Shown here one piece after another: positions 40,798 through 51,973 of a DNA stretch of 64,000 nt (the first letter of the stretch is position 1; each line of letters begins with the position of its first letter). The position numbers and the translations under genes are program-made. A model generated the notes under the pieces. That model saw nothing but the letters and a program-made list of their open reading frames with translations. It had not been told where the DNA came from and made no database searches. This stretch comes from Brugia malayi (Eukaryota > Nematoda > Chromadorea > Rhabditida > Onchocercidae), in the NCBI RefSeq assembly GCF_000002995.4, contig NW_025062475.1, forward strand, positions 8,002,187 to 8,066,186, written 5' to 3'.

Positions 40798-43505
40798 TCT
40801 CGGGCCTGAAATAATATACACTTCAAGCTTTTGACCAAATCTGGATACTTTTCAGCAGAATTTTGCACCAAAAACAAAAAAAAATTAAGATCTCACCAAA
40901 ATCTAGTAAAACAAAATAAGACAATAAAAGGTTTAAATAATTTTATTTGACCTAATAAAAGGACAAGTTGACAAGTAAATACAGTTATCTCAGCTGCAAC
41001 TTAGACTTCTAATTTTAACTCCATTTTATTCTCAAGAAAAAACATCATCCATTCGTGTACCTTAATACATCTGTGCGCCTAGCCAAAAGTGAGATACCCT
41101 TATTTTACATTATACATTGCAAAAAGAAATGGTAGTTAAAAGTGTCAGGTAAAAGAGACCGTGGTCTATCTCCTTTCGTATTAAAGACTGGAAGAACTTT
41201 TCAAGTATTGCTATGATGGCCATTACCTTTATGTATTAAATATAAGAGCATGTTTACTTATATACTTCACAGCAAAAAATTTTCACATCATCTATCAAAC
41301 CATTCTGTTTCATCTGTTCTCTTTCCTCTCACAATTTATAAACGATCAAAATAACGGAAGTTACGGAGCTTATTAATCTCACTTATACCATGAAGAGCAA
41401 TCCTCTTCTACTAACATTATTACACAGTTTCATTTGGAGAAAGATGCTCAACAAATCAAACATTTTTTACTGTAAAGCACCAGTGAAAAGGGAGAATTAA
41501 AGTTGTACAACTAAGGTATCTTTTCAATTCTAAATTACTTCTTTAACACATTATAGCTCACATTACCCATCAAATCACAATACTACTCCGTTATTCTTTT
41601 ACCACTTATTCTTTTAATCTCTTGGTAAATCCCAAACTATAGCACAACCAAACCAACCGCATCCACAACTCAACAACGCGCAACGCAACCGCAACGCAGC
41701 GTAGCATGCAACGAGTCAAAAGCAAGAGAGGTATCGCGATGTTTCGGGAGAGGGAAGCTCGTCTAGATTTACTGGCGCTATATCTCTCCCGCTCGGATAC
41801 CTAAATCCCTCTTTGCAGCTTAATTGTAGCGGGATTGCACCTTCTGCATTTCTGTCATTTTATCGTACTACCAAATGAATTACAGAAAGATTGAGGCATC
41901 TAGATTGTGCTAACTAGATTCACAGTGATACTTGAGTTTATCCTTCGGCTGAAATTGAGAGCGTAACTTTAATTATTCATCAACTCTTCTGTGATTGTAG
42001 CAGATGTCAACCGCTCTCTGCCACTTTACACTGCACTTTACCCTGGAGTTGAACAAACCCAAACTTTTATAACTCTGCCGAGAGATGCTAAACGATGAGG
42101 TTTTTGTTCCTTACAAATCATTCTTATCCATCCTACGATCCCCAATGAAAATGGATCATGAGAAGACAAGCAGTGTAAGCCTACGACATCATCAAGGAAT
42201 CGTTCTCGAAATAACATAATGGCATTTACTATCAATTCAGTATAGTCTCCTCCTCGTAGATATTAAAAATTTGTAACTGCTTTATCAGATGTAAGCAATA
42301 ATTTCAGCTATGCTTTGATGTTGTTTAGTTTATCATGAAGACCTTCCATTTTGTCTGTGACAGATTTTACATCTCAGTTCAATCCAAGGAAGGATGACTG
42401 CAAGGAAGTAACGCACAAAGAAATTTTCTCATTTTCTTCCTTTTCACAAACATGTTTTTACGAAGGAAAGTAGTCATGAAGTTTGAATCAAATAAATGAC
42501 TAACGGAGGAGTAGTGAAATTAATCATTCAAACAGAACACACTAGTAATTTTTGATTTCGTTTATGAAAAGTTACCAACAGAATACATTCGTACATAACT
42601 CCGGTTTATTTACTTGAAGTCGGAATTCCGGAAAGAGATTATCTAGAGACAGGCAGGACCTAAGGTCAAAGGATGATAAAATGCGACATATTTTGAAAGC
42701 AAGCACTTCAAAATGAATACAATAAACGGCAAAATAAAAACAAAATCACATCCACCTTCTGATCGCACAAAGTGATGAACAAAAAGAAACGATCTAGAAA
42801 AAGATAATACAATATATATAATTTGTTGTCCAAAAACCGATCAACAACTGTAGTTGATAATTCTTCCAAAAGGTAGTTTGTTACGAAAGATTAATTAACA
42901 ACTAAAAACTTATACGAATCTCAATAAACTGGGAAGTTTGAGAAACCGATACCTAATATCACTTACTACATGAAGATTTATAATCTCTTTTCACTTATGT
43001 TCTATTTCCATAGAATTCAGGATTAAACTAAAATGACAGTTAGAATGCTACTTTTTTATTTGAGCTAATGCAGTTTTCAATTTCAATGTTGCCTGAATTG
43101 ACTGCCCAATTTGAGAATGGCGTTTCTTATCGAAAAATATAATTAACTCGTCATATCATTTTTTGAAATATGGAATGCAAACAAACAATAAAAATATGTT
43201 TCTTATTCACTTACTGTGCATGAATTTAACATATACAGATTCTCCACAGATAGACATCCGCCCTCTGTGTAATGATTATCAAAGTGAAACCAGATCACGG
43301 TGACTACATATATTAGAATTTTTCGGTTAAAAAATTCACATATCTGAATATCCGACATTTATGATAATCTGAACCATCAAATAATAAACTGGTATAAAGT
43401 TATTGATCTAACTTTAAAAAAGTGTGGTCATACATAGAATAATATAGAAGAATTTATAAACAAATCATATGTTAAATACGTCCTCAGTAAATTAGTGAAC
43501 ATACC
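40798..43505. other. Spacer upstream of kin-19
   Basis: 2.7 kb containing the kin-19 promoter side. About 41660-41715 holds clustered CAACGC-type hexamers. An inverted repeat CGGGAGAG (41745-41752) / CTCTCCCG (41784-41791) follows, in a region less AT-rich than its surroundings. The minus-strand open stretch at 42038-42235 has no support as a gene. Confidence 0.45.
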
Positions 43506-44364
43506 CTGTGATTTGATCAGCCAGCATCAAAAAGATGTTCACCGTGAATCGACATTACAACTGAATTGGTTCATGAGATGGACCCAATAAATCCATTATT
43601 AATAGATTATGATCTTTTTCATTATCATACCTGGACAACCAAAACCACAACCATTTACTACCATTTCTTAAAACACAAAAATTTCTACAACAAATTAGCA
43701 TTTCAACGTATCCTTTATTATTTGTAACTAATTTTTAAGTCTGCAAATTCTCAGTTGGTTCTGCAAATTCAGTAATCCACCTCCAAGTAAGACTCTTATT
43801 TCACTATCAAAAAAAAAAAAAAAAAAAAAAAAAAAGAAATTGCTACTCAAATAAATACTATCAAATAAAGGCCAATGTGTTATGAAATGTTAGAGGCGCG
43901 GTAAAATGTTCCAACTTGGATGTTGTCTTCAGATCGAAGTCACTTAGTAATTAACTACAACTGAATAAAACATCTTATCATTGCTTTCTATATTTATTTT
44001 CACAATTGCTGTTTATTTGCATATCATGCAATTACTTCAACTATGTGAAATAATTCGTGCCCTTCCGAACAGTATAAGGCTAACTGCTTGTTGAGAAAAA
44101 GCATAATTTGAAATTTCTAAATACAAGAAAATCAATCTTATCTTGCGTACTACAGCCTATCGTATATATTCATTTTATAAAGTATTACTGAAGAAATAAG
44201 CAGATGCTTATCAACACGGTTGAGAGATACCAAAACCTCTTTAGAGTATTTTATAAATCCGGCTTACGTATTGCTGGATTCAACTTCACGGCAACTTCTC
44301 AAGTAGTAATGACGATAGCCATACAAATATCCCAAAAGATTCGATTCAGTTTATACTTGGAGAC
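43506..44364 (-). pseudogene. Decayed third casein kinase 1 copy
   Basis: Two separated minus-strand blocks are recognisable. At about 44364-44270: VSKYKLNRIFWDICMAIVIT then a stop, then EVAVKLNPA, matching the kin-19 first exon ([33 protein letters not shown]) with the glycine-loop region deleted. At about 43632-43506: DNEKDHNLLIMDLLGPSHEP, a stop, then RFTVNIFLMLADQIT, matching exon 3. Exon 2 would lie between but was not convincingly found. In-frame stops and the missing 3' half show a dead gene. Order and strand match kin-19, so it is a tandem duplicate in an advanced state of decay. An A run of about 29 bases lies at 43808-43836. Confidence 0.7.
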
Positions 44365-46203
44365 GGTGACACAATCACTGATTGATGTTGATGTTACTGA
44401 AATTAGAAAGCAGTTAGAAAAATGCCAAAAATTAGAAGCCTGCGACAAGCTAGAAGTCACCAGTACTGCTGCCATTACTGCTTTCTTTCGCTTGCTGAAA
44501 ACGTGAAATGAATTCATGACTGATATTTCTTTACCAAAGCGAAACAATGTCACCTTATCTTTCCCCAGCGAAGTAGAGTAAAACTAAATAGAGTAAAAGA
44601 AACAAATCACCTAGAGAGCAAAGTATTTAAATAGACCTTTAAATTTCCACTTGCTCATCCAAAATATTTTCTGGAGAGGCATACGTTTTTGCAAACATTC
44701 AACAAGTTTGCTTCCTGATAGGAAGATCACTTTTCCCAGAGAAAAACGTTTTCTAATTTTTAGAAATTTTAAGAAATGGGAAATTAAAAATTTTCAACTG
44801 AATTCCAGACACGTTCACTTCGCAGCTTTTCATTGCTCCCAAAAATTTTCAACGCAATAATTTTGGAGAAAACAAACTGAAATTTAAAGAGCAATTGGGT
44901 GAGAATTCTATAATAAATTTGTTGTACTATCCTATTAGCTTTTCTCAGTCTTTAAGAGCAACAAGAAAAAGAGAATGAAACTTTGACCACAACTGTTTAT
45001 AGTCTCAGCTTCATTTAACCCATAATTCTCACACGACATATCCTGATTAACATCAACCATTTCTTGACCTTATCTACTATGAAATCAAAAATAACCTTCA
45101 AAACCCTCGAAACAAGTCTTGCACAACATAAAACCCAGGAATGACTCTATTAAAATGAAGATGTAATACATCATATGAAAGTTACCGGTTTACGTAAATT
45201 TACATTAAGCTGAGAAGCAAATTCTCAGCAACTACACTATTTTGCCTAAAATATATATTAATTAATAAATACAGCAATTTCCTGACAGCTAGGGAAAGAC
45301 TGATTGGTTGCAATGAATCGAAAATCGAATTCCAGTGCTCCAAACTAGCATTTCCGCTCCAGATCAAAAGACGTATGTAAAATATTTCACCTTCCATAAC
45401 AAATTTGGACAACTGATTCGTGAATGCAAAATTTCGCAAAAAATGATTTTCCAGAATAACATTAAGATTCTGAATTCATAAAAATTAGGACTAGTACAGT
45501 CCTGAACATAATTTTTGATAAATTTAAAATCTGCTTAGTTAACGCGAAACAAGCAAGTCCACACAACTTATACATGTCATATCAAATATGTTGTGAGAAA
45601 GAAATGAAATAGAGTGAACAATCATGCCAACGATATGTGTATTAAGTTATACAATCGAAAGATACAATTGAAGCCAGTTCTTTTAAATCGACTAAGGAAA
45701 GAAATAGAAATGCATATGCTGGTTTTTTGTTTTTCTTTTTCTTCAATGTGAAGTTTTTTATACTACTGTAACAGTAAATTGAAAATGAAAAAGGCCACAA
45801 AGTTCATGCCGGCATAAACAATTTTCCATAATTTAAAAAGAAAACAAACGAAATCAGCAGAAAAGCGAATAAAATTATCCAAAAAAAAAAAAAACGTGAA
45901 CAAAGCGTTAAGTAACTTTCTAAAAACGATGCTACTTCAAAGTATCATAAAGTGAAATAAATCTAGCATTAAATCCTAACCCTTGATCTTTAAAATTTGC
46001 CCTCCGTTGCAGCGTTGTGAGAGCAAAATTTTTTTTATCTGTTAATAAGGGAAAACTTTTCATAACGACTCAATTCGATTAAAAATCCAGACAACATAAA
46101 TAGACAGAACTGAAAGAAAAACTAAAAAGTGCATCGTTGTAATAATCAACAAAATCGCCTAATTTGAGGCAAATGTGAACAGCAAAAACAGAAAACAATC
46201 CAT
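44365..46203. other. Spacer, no supported gene
   Basis: 1.8 kb of AT-rich DNA. Open stretches at 44651-44860 and 45200-45439 have no splice context or homology I recognise. It contains the 3' flank of the gene at 46204 and the presumed upstream side of the dead CK1 copy. Confidence 0.5.
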
Positions 46204-48414
46204 CTATAAATTATCGATTTCCATAATGACATCATCTTGTATACAGGAGTCTATTTCTGTGGCACTCATCATAGAAAACGGCAATTTAATGCTAATCATC
46301 TCATTAGAGCAATTCTCCGACTCTACTGTGTGCGGATCATCCGGGAAAGTAACAAAACCTAGAAAGAAAAACAGTATGCATACCAAAAGCAATATTTCTC
46401 GTTAATATTCAAAAATTCCTTACTGAAAAATCGAAAATTAATTTTTACCATTATCATTAGATACGTATCCTACTGCATCTTGAGTATCAATTTCTTTGAT
46501 TCGTCCAATCATTGTTGGATTATCATACGAAATAGGTGGCACATAAGGTACTAAAGCCATCGATAAAGGACTAAAAAAGTAGACTGAAAGTTTAAGGGTT
46601 CTCAAGTTTTTGAAGCATGACTTAAAAAAAAGACAAGTGTGAAAATTTAGTCGATTCGAAGTCTTCGTCAGAATTAGTCATATACATTTCCTAGTGAAGA
46701 ATTCTAAATCCAAATGAAAAACTACATTCAATCACTTAGAGATGAAGTAAAGAATAAAGTGAAAAACCATAAGATGGTAAGACATAAATCGGTGCATGTA
46801 AAATCTAATGTGTAAAATTCATACGACGCTGTGAGTAAAAACAAAAAATAAATACTTGGTCATACCGATAAGAACAAGACCAAAATATAATGCGCTTGTT
46901 TTATAAAAAATGAAACTTAGCAAAATGAATGGCAGAATGAATGAAAAACGCACTTGCTAATAGTAATAGGTGGAGCTTTAAGCTCATGTTCAATATACTT
47001 CCGTAGCCTCTCGTCTAGAATCAACAGTGCATCATCTTTCTCGATGTCTTCCTCACTAGTATCTTCCGAGTCACTAAATCATGAACAAATAGCAGATATT
47101 GTCTAAAAAGTAGGTTTTATTCCAAGAACATCAATGCTATGCTGGGAACAATTTCTGAAGGCGATAAAAAACAAAGCCGATGTGGAAAGAAGACAGTAAC
47201 CTTTGGGGGATGCTTTGAAAAATGTGTATGAACAGTGCAGCGCCATATTATGGAAGAAAAACTACAATGAAAAATATGTACCTATCCTTAGAATCCACTA
47301 CTGATGAACATGAATCATTTGATATGTGGAAATTTTCCAAACGAACGCTAACTTTTTCCATTCTTCGTTTACATAGTGGCTCCTCATTCTATAATTGTTA
47401 ACCTTTACGTATCATTTCATTGGTGCTTCCTTCTCTACTGAATGCTTTATCATCACTGTGGATATAAAAACTCTTATTTTACAGCACTGTATACGTAAAC
47501 ATGAGATGAATTAAGTATTTCAAACTGAATCTGTATGGTGAGAAATGATACCTTCATAGAAAGTTAATGAATTCAGCTATGCACCAATAATAAATTAAAT
47601 AAATAAATAAACTAAATAAATTGATTAGATAAGTAAACAAATAAATAATGAATAAATCGATAAATATAATATACGAATAAATGAATAAACAAGTGACAAA
47701 TATAAATAAATTAATTAACCAAATCGATTAAACAAATTAAAATTAATTAAGAAATTAATTAAAAACAAATAAATATAGATATATTTTTTCCAAAGAAGGC
47801 CTACATTGCAAAGTGAACGACGTTTTCGAGATTTATTTTTTAAAATTTCAATTTGAACATCTGAGCAATTCTGTTCGAATCCTGTTCTCTTCTCTTCATT
47901 AATCTCCATTCCGACCTGAAAATGAAGTTGCAGATAAGAGGACATGAAGTAAATATAGTATGAGGAAATAAGTACAGCTAGGAAGCTAGAAATGCGTATG
48001 CTTCTTCTTGCCATGGACCAAATATTTCCCCACCACTAAATAAACTTTGTCTACAGCAGTACTACAGATAAGATTCCATTACTTCTACTGCAACTAATAG
48101 ATCCCTCCTAAAAATCAGTGTATTCCTGGAGAATTGAAACAATATGATTCCTAATCCTCTACACAATATTTCACATCAGACAAAAATATCATAGACGATT
48201 TAAATTACATTCCGAAAATTTCCTGTCAATAGATATGTTTAATTCTACAAAGGATTAAGAACTGAATCAAAAATACCACATCTATGATCACGTTCGATGA
48301 CACATCCTCGCCAAACGGTTGGCTCTGATGTGGTAGATCTATCGAATAAGGATTTCCATAAAAATTAGCGTTTGTGAATGGATTCAGATAAGCGCCTGAT
48401 GATGGTGTTGTCAT
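46204..48414 (-). CDS. Unknown acidic nuclear-type protein (weak HCFC1R1/CCDC117 resemblance)
   Basis: Six exons in coding order: 48414-48280, 47915-47805, 47388-47282, 47073-46954, 46570-46449, 46358-46204; phases close for 249 residues. The Met lies four bases after TTTGTCAG, a likely trans-splice acceptor. Layout: a Pro/Asn/Ser-rich N-terminus; basic patches KSRKRRS and CKRRMEK at about residues 74-93 (possible nuclear signal); a short helix VSVRLENFHIS; an acidic run SEDTSEEDIEKDD; a helix LLILDERLRKYIEHEL; then LVPYVPP and an acidic tail. The EEPLCKRR...L..L.I arrangement recalls small HCF-1-binding proteins (HCFC1R1, CCDC117), but that is inference from memory of the motif only. The coding exons are sound; the function is unknown. 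Confidence 0.75.
47583..47776 (+). repeat. AAAT tetranucleotide-type repeat in an intron
   Basis: Interrupted AATAAATAAATAAA repeats grading into AATTAATT, inside the intron between exons 2 and 3 of the minus-strand gene at 46204-48414. Simple-sequence expansion. Confidence 0.75.
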
Positions 48415-49392
48415 CGACCTGACAAAAATGAAGGATATGTCTATTTCACTAGCAATATCATGACTTCCGCTTCAAACAGTACTAACTAATAATAGAACCA
48501 GAATTTTACAGAGATAATTAAGAAATGCTAAACATAAAATTTCTTCAACAATAATACGATAATAGATCAGATGAAATTGTTAAGCAAACAGTGAAATCGA
48601 CTCGAATGTTTGTGAGCATGAAGAGAAGCTAGATGATACAAAAATCGTAATTTGAACTAAATAACTACATCCCCAACCAGAAAACCCCAAAAGAACCAAA
48701 CTGACCCTTGGAAGCCGACACATTACTTCATACTTAAGGAGCAAAGGGACTTCCGAGAAAAATCCCGCGCATCCCTCCTCCATCGTAGCTCCTTTTCTCC
48801 ACTCTCCTATATCTGTCTCTCCATCAGTACTACACTATTTCTATGTCTACTGGCATTTTTCTTAAAATTGATGTTGAAGGATTTCATATCACATTAAATT
48901 ATTTTTGGAAATGCATCAGAAGTCTCGGTAGGGAGCGAATTAATTTCCCACTGAGACGGCAAAAGATGGCCAACCGGATGAGGAGTCTTCCGGAACAGCT
49001 ATAAACATAGGAATTAATTGTTTTATTACCAAAAGATGATTTCCCGTTGAACAGAAAGTTGAAGGATGCAAGCTTGGGAGTGAAACCCGACGAATGACTT
49101 CTGAAAGTAAACATCTGATAAGTAAACAGAGAGGAAAACGATGTTCAATGCATAGCATGACATCAAACAGATTTAAAACTGCTCTAATAGACCCATTGGT
49201 AAAAAATTAGTGTTATTGTGGAAGTAACAATTTGTGAACGAAGCAAAATTTGAATATTTGCAGGCGAACATCAAAGCTTGCATTCCGGAATTAGCAATTA
49301 GCCTATAAATATGGTTCAGAGAGACCTATCTCAGTTATTCCACGCACTTTTAATAGACAATACAGTTGTTTGTAATAATTGTTCATATCGAA
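48415..49392. other. Divergent spacer between two genes
   Basis: About 1 kb between the start of the minus-strand gene at 48414 and the plus-strand Pro-rich gene at 49393, so it probably holds both promoters. A splice acceptor (ATATTTGCAG ending 49263) opens the plus-strand leader. Minus-strand open stretches at about 48580-49160 have no gene support. Confidence 0.5.
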
Positions 49393-51497
49393 ATGTCAGT
49401 GATTGCAATTTTTGTTCTGCTACTTATTGCGGCTTTCGCGTATCTCAATTTTGCCAAGGTAGGCCCAGTAAATTGTCCTTCGTTTTATTAAGCTCGCTTC
49501 AATTAATTAGATTCTAATCCTAGATGACTAGGCACATCTTAGTATTTTTTTTTTTTTTTTTCATTTAGATTTCTGTTTTAAGTTATATCACTGGTTTCTT
49601 TGAATAGCGGCAGTGGCAGACAATTTCTAGATAATATGATTGAAACTTCGCTAAAAAGCTAGATAGTGTATGGTAAGATAGTATGATAGCCAATCTAACC
49701 ATTAGATTCATTTTGACTCAGTTAAATTTACGATTAAATGGTTTACTTTGACTCATTTAGCCTCTTTTAAGAATGTATTCTAATGCAGATCATGTTCGAG
49801 AGGTGAATGACAGTACTTCGCAAAACGAAATTATAATCTGTTATCGTATTATTAATAACCGCTTATTCTAATTATTAGTTCATGAGCTCTCTGAACTTCC
49901 TTCAGAAGGCAAATATCAATATTCTGGAGATAAGTGTTAACTTCTAAATTTGAATTATTTCAGCTTCGACATGAGGTTGATGCGACCAAGTCAGAGAGTG
50001 TCATACAATCTACCGCTGGGATAGAAAAGGTAGCTACACAACTGATTTCACTTCTTTCCTTACTTAACAAACACACGTTTATTTTCAGTTAACCGCTTAC
50101 TTGGTCAACTTCTCTCTACAGCTCTGGCGCTATCCATTTAATAACAGGAACGACATTGCTCTTTCGCTTTTGCTCAATTGTAACTTAAAATTTTTTTTCT
50201 GCAGACTGCACCAAAAAAATTCGAAGAACCGTCAGCACCTGTTGAATCATCACTCCCACCTCCCGCATCCCTTTCTCTATCGCCATTGCCACCAACTCCA
50301 TCATTAGCATCTGAACCGCCACCACCGGTACCACTACCACCACCACCATTACCACCACCACCGCTACTGCCACAGTCGTCATCGCCAATACCCGAACAGC
50401 CACCGTCACTATCCTCATCACCAGTGCCTGAACCACCACCACCATCTCCATCTTCACCTGCTCTTACTGAATCTCCGGCAGGAGCTTTATCGCTACCATC
50501 TCTATCTTCTACTCCAGGATCGGCAGGGCCTGAGCTATCAAAAACATCAGGCCAACTGCCTCAACCAGAAATTCCGATTATGTCACCGACAACTACAGAA
50601 ACCGCAAAGACACCAGAAGTTCCGACTGCATCACCAACTACGCGTACTGCAAAGGTAAGATTTTACAAATTTGACATTATCAAAGCTTGGAATTTGTATT
50701 AAGAGATTAAAAATTCGTGCTCTTTCACTTCATTTTAGTTAAATTTTAGGAATTAATGTTATCTAAGCCGGTTGTGTCAGCAAACAGTTCACAAAGGTTC
50801 TGTTTATCCATTTTATTTACGTTGACTACACACTGCCAAGCAGTATGTTGATTAATAAGTTAAAATATCACCTTTCCCTATTCATTACTCATTACATATT
50901 TAAATCGAATCATGAATTAAAATTTTTTCTATTAACAAACAGATGAAAGAGTATAAGTAAATTTAATTGCAGCGGAACGATGACAGCGGGTGGGACACTA
51001 TCGACGGATTCCAGCGCTCCATCTGTAGAGTCCAAAGATAATGATAAGCTTAAGAAAAAGAAGAAAAGTAGGATCTTTGTTTTTTCTTTACTTCTAGTTT
51101 TATTTTTTTTTTTTTTGTAAAACCAGTTGAATGATTGATTTGTTTTTCGAATAAGGTATTAAATTATTAATAAGACGGTAAACTTCGAGGGTTCATTTCC
51201 ATTTATTTCTAGTGAGTAATCTTGCTTTTGCAGGCAAGAAAAAGAAAGGATCCAAAAAAGGTATATTTTAGTCAATTCTTTATAACTACCAGCCACTAGT
51301 TGTAATTGACAAGTCCTTCGGTGGAAGAAGTTACTGGCTTCAATGGGAGAACCTTAAATAGAAATTCTTCAGTTATTTCTAGTTTCCGTTATAATATCTG
51401 ACAAAAATCTATAGAGAATAGCGAAAACCATAGTTCTCACAATATCTGACAAAATTACCAACAACTGTTTAAAATTTTAGGCAAAAAGAAGGTATGA
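49393..51497 (+). CDS. Membrane-anchored proline-rich protein with lysine tail
   Basis: Seven exons: 49393-49458, 49964-50029, 50205-50654, 50750-50796, 50973-51067, 51234-51260, 51481-51497; phases close for 255 residues. Residues 2-21 are one hydrophobic segment (VIAIFVLLLIAAFAYLNFA): signal peptide or signal anchor. Residues about 45-195 are Pro/Ser/Thr-rich and encoded by CCA/CCG runs, with poly-Pro stretches such as PPPPLPPPPLLP of the kind bound by profilin or SH3/WW/EVH1 modules. The rest is Ser/Thr-rich and ends in a Lys tail (KLKKKKK, SKKKKGSKKGKKKV). No known family is recognised. The tail exons are tiny (27 and 17 bases). An out-of-frame upstream AUG at 49311 precedes the start; it would read into exon 2 and stop there. 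Confidence 0.78.
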
Positions 51498-51900
51498 ACG
51501 ACTGATGCAAAAAGCGAAGAGCTTTTTTTGATTTTTTGTGGATAATTACTAACAGAAACCAATCCGGTATCCCCCACAGACAAATACATATATTAACATC
51601 CATCAATAAAAGTTTCTCCAGAAAGCTCGTTTCCTGAAAAAGTTTTAATTAAAATAGTCCGAAATCCTTTGAGGGTGCTGCGGAAAAAAGGGAATGCATG
51701 TACGGGTGCAAATGCTTGTCTCTTCCAAAGTACAACATGATGCTTTCCAGAGCATAGCGCAGTGATCCCAATTATTCTCAATCGGCTAAAACTTGTTTGC
51801 AAGTTTTAATTATCGCTGATATACCCTCCTTTAAAATTTCTTCATATTTATAAAAACTCATCTCATCATCATCAATAAAATACACGATGAGCTCTAATGT
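51498..51900. other. Spacer, no supported gene
   Basis: About 400 bp between the Pro-rich gene and the tRNA gene. No coding signal; a minus-strand open stretch at 51593-51802 has no support. Confidence 0.5.
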
Positions 51901-51973
51901 GGTCTTGTGGTGTAGTGGTTATCACGTCTGCTTCACACGCAGAAGGTCGCCGGTTCGATCCCGGCCAAGACCT
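51901..51973 (+). tRNA. tRNA-Val (anticodon CAC)
   Basis: A complete cloverleaf can be drawn. The 7-bp acceptor stem pairs GGTCTTG (51901-51907) with CAAGACC (51966-51972). The anticodon stem TCTGC/GCAGA encloses the loop TTCACAC, giving CAC, which reads Val GUG codons. The T arm is GCCGG-TTCGATC-CCGGC. Internal A box (TGTAGTGGTTATC) and B box (GGTTCGATCCC) are present. A T-rich Pol III terminator (GTTTTTC) follows about 10 bases downstream. No intron. CCA is not encoded. Confidence 0.96.

Noticed and set aside
42038..42235. 65-codon minus-strand open frame upstream of kin-19
   Set aside because: No splice context or family; isolated in a spacer.
43808..43836. A run of about 29 bases as a retroposon tail
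   Set aside because: The dead CK1 copy next to it lies on the opposite strand and keeps separated exon-like blocks rather than a spliced copy, so it is not a retrocopy; A/T runs are common throughout this DNA.
44204..44506. 100-codon plus-strand open frame
   Set aside because: It is partly antisense to the decayed CK1 first exon and has no family match.
48580..49158. Several minus-strand open frames in the divergent spacer
   Set aside because: Overlapping short frames without splice sites or homology.
49311..49517. 68-codon frame (49311-49517) as the real first exon of the Pro-rich gene
   Set aside because: Splicing it to exon 2 runs into a stop after three codons; the MSVIAIF frame fits all seven exons.
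50185..50457. Val/Met-rich open frame antisense to the Pro-rich exon
   Set aside because: The complement of CCA/CCG codon runs gives such a frame automatically; the plus-strand exons have matching phases.
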